From Pseudomonas sp. St316 (GTDB lineage: Bacteria; Pseudomonadota; Gammaproteobacteria; Pseudomonadales; Pseudomonadaceae): a stretch of 64,000 bases of DNA. The notes beneath the pieces were generated by a model. The model did not search any database. It was not told the origin of the DNA and worked only from the letters and a program-made list of their open reading frames with translations. The position numbers were made by a program, and so were the translations under genes. This document shows, one piece after another, positions 60,406-64,000 of this stretch. Positions within the stretch are counted from its first letter, which is position 1; each line of letters begins with the position of its first letter. The DNA lies in contig NZ_AP021901.1 of assembly GCF_018325905.1 (NCBI RefSeq), positions 4,836,001 through 4,900,000 on the forward strand, read 5' to 3'.

Positions 60406-61033
60406 AGGCCGCGCGCTCCAGCCAGCGGCCAAGCAAAGGCGACAGCTGGTTCAGGGGCTGGTAACCGTTGGTCAGCAAGGCCAACTGGCCATCACGCTCG
60501 GCCAACAGTGTGGGGAACCCGGCAATACCCAAGTCCTGTACCCAGGTGAAATCCGCAGCGGTGGCCGCATGTTGGTCGGCGCGGTCGAAGGCCGCGGCGA
60601 ATTCGATGCGTGGCAGCCCGGCCTGTTCGGCCAGCTCCACCAGCACGCTGGCGTGGGTCACGTCGCGACCTTGCACATAAAAAGCCTGCTGGATCAGCTT
60701 CACCAACTTCCAGGCCAGGTCCGGGGCCAGGCTGCGGGCCGTCACCAGTGCCCGGCAGGCAGGCTCGGTGTCGTAGACGAAACCGTCCGGCAACGCGCCT
60801 TCAAGCTTGAAGGGCTGGCCGGTGGCCTGGGTGACCGCCTGCCAGTGTTCAAGGATGTAGCGCCGGGTGGTCGGCTCCAGCGCCGAACCACTGCCGGTAC
60901 GCAAGCCGCCCACCACCAGGTGCAGCTCCACCCCCGCGGCATGCGCCTGCTCTACCAACGCCTCGGCCACCGGGGCAAAGCCCCAGCACCAGGAGCACAT
61001 CGGGTCCATCACATAGAGCAGGCGTGACGCCAT
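60398..61033 (-). CDS. DsbA-family (FrnE-like) thioredoxin-fold protein
   Basis: A 211-residue thioredoxin-fold protein without a signal peptide. MDPMCSWCWGFAP carries the CxxC motif (CSWC, Cys13 and Cys16), and the cis-Pro loop is GIAGFPTLL. It belongs to the cytoplasmic DsbA/2-hydroxychromene-2-carboxylate isomerase-like FrnE group. The exact role is not known. It starts 3 bp after the trhO stop and is coupled to the ABC gene. Confidence 0.87.
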   Translation of the reverse strand: MASRLLYVMDPMCSWCWGFAPVAEALVEQAHAAGVELHLVVGGLRTGSGSALEPTTRRYILEHWQAVTQATGQPFKLEGALPDGFVYDTEPACRALVTARSLAPDLAWKLVKLIQQAFYVQGRDVTHASVLVELAEQAGLPRIEFAAAFDRADQHAATAADFTWVQDLGIAGFPTLLAERDGQLALLTNGYQPLNQLSPLLGRWLERAACV

Positions 61034-61036
61034 GGT

Positions 61037-61978
61037 TCAGGCCTCGGAAGGTGTCTGCTTATAGTTGTAGCCGATCGGATGCGGCATGTTGCGAGCCTTG
61101 GCCAACTCGATCTGCTTCTGCCGGTCAATGGCGCTGCGACGGGTCTTCTCGCTCAGTTTATCCCAGCAGTGCGGGCAACTGATGCCAGGCACATAGTGCT
61201 CCGAGGCGCGGTCTTCTACGCTTACCGGAGTACGACAAGCGTGGCATTGATCGTAGTCGCCTTCGCTGAGGTCGTGGCGAACGGTGACGCGGTTGTCGAA
61301 CACGAAGCAGTCGCCGCGCCACTTGGTTTCTTCCTGGGGGACCTCTTCGAGGTACTTCAGGATGCCGCCCTTGAGGTGATAGACCTCGTCGAAGCCCTGG
61401 CCGAGCATGTAGCTGGAGGCTTTTTCACAACGAATGCCGCCAGTGCAGAACATCGCGACTTTCTTGTGCCTGGCCGGGTCGAAGTTGGCCTTGATGTACT
61501 CGGGGAATTCACGAAAGCTGGTGGTCTTGGGGTCGATGGCGCCTTCGAAGGTGCCGATGGACACTTCGTAATCGTTACGAGTGTCGATCAACAACACTTC
61601 TGGATCGCTGATCAGCGCGTTCCAATCCTGCGGTTCGACATAGGTGCCGACCTGCTTGTTAGGATCCACGCCTTCAACGCCCAGGGTGACGATTTCTTTT
61701 TTGAGCTTGACCTTGGTGCGGTAGAACGGCTGTTCATCGCAGTACGACTCTTTATGGTCGATGTCGATCATGCGCGGATCGTTCTTGAGCCAGGCCATCA
61801 GGCCGTCGATGCCTTCACGAGTGCCGGAGACCGTGCCGTTGATGCCTTCTTCGGCGATCAGCAACGTGCCTTTGATGCCGTTGTCGAGCATGGCCTTGAG
61901 CAAGGGCTCACGCAGCTCGACATAATCTTCAAGGGTGACGAACTTATACAGTGCCGCCACGACAATGGGTTGTGTCAT
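61037..61978 (-). CDS. trhO: tRNA uridine(34) hydroxylase TrhO (rhodanese domain)
   Basis: Oxygen-dependent enzyme that forms 5-hydroxyuridine at tRNA position 34 (formerly YceA). 313 residues: N-terminal [20 protein letters not shown], then a rhodanese domain with [20 protein letters not shown] and the active-site loop [13 protein letters not shown] (essential Cys). The C-terminal part has zinc-type cysteines (CHACRTPV...CPHCWD), usual in the family. Confidence 0.95.
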   Translation of the reverse strand: MTQPIVVAALYKFVTLEDYVELREPLLKAMLDNGIKGTLLIAEEGINGTVSGTREGIDGLMAWLKNDPRMIDIDHKESYCDEQPFYRTKVKLKKEIVTLGVEGVDPNKQVGTYVEPQDWNALISDPEVLLIDTRNDYEVSIGTFEGAIDPKTTSFREFPEYIKANFDPARHKKVAMFCTGGIRCEKASSYMLGQGFDEVYHLKGGILKYLEEVPQEETKWRGDCFVFDNRVTVRHDLSEGDYDQCHACRTPVSVEDRASEHYVPGISCPHCWDKLSEKTRRSAIDRQKQIELAKARNMPHPIGYNYKQTPSEA

Positions 61979-62148
61979 GGGTGTTTCTCCAGGTGGCTAC
62001 CCTCGTAAAGGGTGAACCGGATGCGAAAAAAAAACGCGCCGGGTGAGCGGCGCGTTGCGGATTCTAACAAAAACAAGGGGGTTGCAGACAGCGATTGCTG
62101 TAGGCAACAGTGCTGTGAGGGTCACTTGGTCAGGGGCAAAGCCTGAAT

Positions 62149-62176
62149 CTGTGGGAGCAAAGCTTTGCTCCCACAG
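62149..62176. repeat. Perfect REP hairpin upstream of trhO
   Basis: A perfect 14+14 palindrome, CTGTGGGAGCAAAG followed by its exact complement. A third partial copy (CTTGCTCCCACAG) sits 6 bp further on. Same family as the other REP elements but without a loop. Confidence 0.88.
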
Positions 62177-62223
62177 CACCTTGCTCCCACAGGCTCAAGG
62201 TTTTGCCATCCACAGCAGCCCAA

Positions 62224-62523
62224 TCAGTGCTTGCTGCCACCGGCACAGGTCGGCGAAGCCGGGGCCGCGTCGATCTGCGCCCATTCTTCGGGGGTGTAGG
62301 TGTGCAGCGCCAACGCATGGAACTCACCCATCAGCTCGCCCAGCGTGCCGTAGACCTTCTGGTGGCGCTTGACGCGATTGAGCCCTTCGAACTGCTGGCT
62401 GACCACTATGGCCTTGAAGTGGGTCTGCAGGCCACGGCTGTGCATGTGGCTTTCATCCAGCACTTGCAAGTGCTCGGGCTGCAAGAGCCCGAGTGTCGAT
62501 TCGATGCGTTGTTGCATGCTCAT
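62224..62523 (-). CDS. BolA family protein
   Basis: A 99-residue BolA/IbaG-type protein: MSMQQRIESTLGLLQPEHLQ, then the conserved SHMHSRGLQTHFKAIVVSQQFEG with the invariant His, and RVKRHQKVYGTLGEL. Such proteins bind Fe-S clusters with monothiol glutaredoxins. The C-terminal tail has an extra Cys (PTCAGGSKH). It lies 12 bp downstream of the DUF2059 gene and is likely on the same transcript. Confidence 0.9.
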   Translation of the reverse strand: MSMQQRIESTLGLLQPEHLQVLDESHMHSRGLQTHFKAIVVSQQFEGLNRVKRHQKVYGTLGELMGEFHALALHTYTPEEWAQIDAAPASPTCAGGSKH

Positions 62524-62535
62524 TCCGGGCTCCGC

Positions 62536-63057
62536 TTACGGCTTTTTCTTGGCAGGGGCAGCGGCTTTTGGCTCGAGCTCGGTCGTCATGTCCGCCAGCA
62601 GCTTGTTGACCACCGGGACCGCGCTTTCAAGCTTGGCCTGGGTCAGTTGGGCCGATTGCTGGGTCAATTGCGGCATTTTTTCCAGGACTTTCTTGCCCAA
62701 TGGCGACTGGTAGAACGCGACCAGGTCCTTGAGCTCCGATTCGCTGAAGTTGCTGGTGTAGAGCTTGACCATGTCCGGCTTGAGCTTGTTCCAGCCGATA
62801 GCCTGGTCCAGCGCGGCGTTGGCCTTGGCCTGGTAGGTTTCCAGGGTGGCTTTTTTCGACTCAGGGGCCTTGGTCTGCTCAAAGCGCTGGGCAAACATCT
62901 GCTGCACTTGCATGTATACCGGAGTGCCCAGTTTGTCAGCGTGCGCCAGGGTCAGGAACGCTTCGGCGCTGGCGTTGTGGCTGGCGGTATCGGCGAAAAC
63001 AGGGCCGCTGGCACACACCAGAGCAACTGCGGTACAGATGGCACGAAGACGGGTCAT
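62536..63057 (-). CDS. DUF2059 periplasmic protein
   Basis: A 173-residue protein with a signal peptide MTRLRAICTAVALVCASGPV ending VFA near residue 23, and a helical DUF2059 domain including YTSNFSESELKDLVAFYQSP LGKKV-type pattern. The C-terminus is Ala/Lys-rich. Function unknown. The ATG at 63057 has AAGGA eight bases upstream; five extra codons upstream have no such site. Confidence 0.88.
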   Translation of the reverse strand: MTRLRAICTAVALVCASGPVFADTASHNASAEAFLTLAHADKLGTPVYMQVQQMFAQRFEQTKAPESKKATLETYQAKANAALDQAIGWNKLKPDMVKLYTSNFSESELKDLVAFYQSPLGKKVLEKMPQLTQQSAQLTQAKLESAVPVVNKLLADMTTELEPKAAAPAKKKP

Positions 63058-63259
63058 CGAGTTTCCTTTCATTACAGGCGAGGTAAAACCCCAAGGGCGA
63101 CCATTCTGCGCCTAAAAAACGCCAGGCCTCAACCCCGATGCTTGCCAGGTCCGATTGACGGGCCGAACCCGCTGCTTCTGGATTGAGGGATCATTGAGGG
63201 AACCGGTGCCGCCCATCTGGGCCTAAACTGCGCATTCAGCCCTTAAGGAGTTTGACCCG

Positions 63260-64000
63260 ATGAGCCGTATCGAAACCGACAGTCTTGGCCAGGTTGAAGT
63301 CCCGGACGACGCCTACTGGGGCGCCCAGACGCAGCGTTCCATGATCAACTTCGCCATTGGCGACGAACGCATGCCGCTGTCGGTATTGCACGCCCTGGCA
63401 CTGATCAAGAAAGCCGCCGCGCGGGTCAATGATCGCAATGGCGACCTGCCCGCCGACATCGCCCGCCTGATCGAACAGGCCGCCGACGAAGTGCTGGCCG
63501 GCCAGCATGACGACCAGTTTCCATTGATGGTCTGGCAGACCGGCAGCGGCACCCAGAGCAACATGAACGTCAACGAGGTGATTGCCGGGCGCGCCAACGA
63601 ACTGGCCGGCAACCCCCGCGGCGGCAAGAGCCCCGTACACCCCAACGACCACGTCAACCGCTCGCAGAGTTCCAACGACTGCTTCCCCACCGCGATGCAC
63701 ATTGCCGCCGCCCAGGCCGTCCACCAGCAATTGCTCCCGGCCATCAGCGAGCTGTCCGGCGGCCTGGCGGAACTGGCGGCACGCTACATGAAGCTGGTCA
63801 AGACCGGCCGTACCCACATGATGGATGCCACGCCAATCACCTTTGGCCAGGAACTGTCGGCATTCATTGCCCAACTCGATTACGCCGAACGGGCGATCCG
63901 CGCCACGCTACCGGCGGTCTGCGAACTGGCCCAGGGCGGCACCGCGGTCGGCACCGGGCTCAATTCACCCCATGGTTTCGGCGAAGCGGTTGCCGCTGAA
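63260..64000 (+). CDS. fumC: Class II fumarate hydratase FumC, N-terminal part (cut by window edge)
   Basis: TCA cycle enzyme converting fumarate and malate; the iron-free class. The first 247 residues are visible: MSRIETDSLGQVEVPDDAYW, GAQTQRSMINF, WQTGSGTQSNMNVNEVI, HPNDHVNRSQSSNDCFPTAM and TGRTHMMDATPITFGQEL. The SS loop and C-terminal lie beyond 64000. AAGGAG precedes the ATG by nine bases. P. aeruginosa has two fumC genes; which this equals cannot be told here. Confidence 0.95.
   Translation, partial: MSRIETDSLGQVEVPDDAYWGAQTQRSMINFAIGDERMPLSVLHALALIKKAAARVNDRNGDLPADIARLIEQAADEVLAGQHDDQFPLMVWQTGSGTQSNMNVNEVIAGRANELAGNPRGGKSPVHPNDHVNRSQSSNDCFPTAMHIAAAQAVHQQLLPAISELSGGLAELAARYMKLVKTGRTHMMDATPITFGQELSAFIAQLDYAERAIRATLPAVCELAQGGTAVGTGLNSPHGFGEAVAAE

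Overview
The window is chromosomal DNA of a fluorescent-type Pseudomonas. The evidence is the high GC content, the fused tyrA-aroA gene, an 888-residue GyrA, the S1-ihfB-wzz-...-wbpL-wbpM-comEA order that in Pseudomonas frames the O-specific antigen locus, and many copies of the Pseudomonas REP palindrome (GTGGGAGCGAGC...GCTCGCTCCCAC). No phage, plasmid, integrase, CRISPR array, tRNA or rRNA was found.

Layout. 1-5815: the K+ uptake operon kdpFABC followed by the N-terminal third of kdpD, all on the minus strand, with REP-type palindromes wedged between kdpB and kdpC and between kdpC and kdpD. 6211-9543: an ethanolamine-type permease, a 55-residue DUF2897 protein, and a GntR regulator upstream of a DUF1989 protein. 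9699-10034: comEA. 10149-35580 (minus strand, transcribed from 35.6 kb towards 10 kb): the O-antigen locus. It contains a decayed wzz, a complete legionaminic-type nonulosonate set (legB-legC-legG-legI-legH-ptmE-legF), the flippase wzx, a very short wzy-like gene, a probable glycosyltransferase, an amidotransferase set (frameshifted lfnA/wbpG-type gene, hisH2, hisF2), the UDP-L-FucNAc genes fnlA-fnlB-fnlC, wbuB, a wbpV-type reductase, wbpL and two wbpM paralogues. 35767-47816: conserved housekeeping genes (lapA, ihfB, a small lipoprotein, rpsA, cmk, tyrA-aroA, hisC, pheA, serC, gyrA). 48263-53144: mtnA divergent from an MTA/SAH deaminase gene, then ubiG, mupP (frameshifted near its end) and a YciK-type SDR. 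53499-58389: a diguanylate cyclase, a four-unit tandem REP array, a TenA/PqqC-like putative diiron protein and a GGDEF-EAL protein. 58579-64000: an ABC exporter, a DsbA/FrnE-like protein, trhO, bolA, a DUF2059 protein and the start of fumC.

How the genes work together. The O-antigen genes predict a three-sugar repeat: D-QuiNAc (WbpM, WbpV, WbpL), L-FucNAc or its acetamidino form L-FucNAm (FnlABC, WbuB, LfnA, HisH2, HisF2), and a di-N-acetylated legionaminic-type acid (Leg genes). From memory this is the composition of the P. aeruginosa O12 repeat. Three steps look damaged as written: lfnA is split by a frameshift at a five-G run, wzz carries several stops and frameshifts, and wzy has only about half the usual length. 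The strain may therefore make a short or unpolymerised, unamidinated O unit. This damage is the most interesting signal in the window. I did not find a clearly new defence or mobile system. AT-richness and the alternative start codons rise visibly between about 22.4 and 35.7 kb, in keeping with horizontal exchange of the serotype-specific core between conserved flanks.
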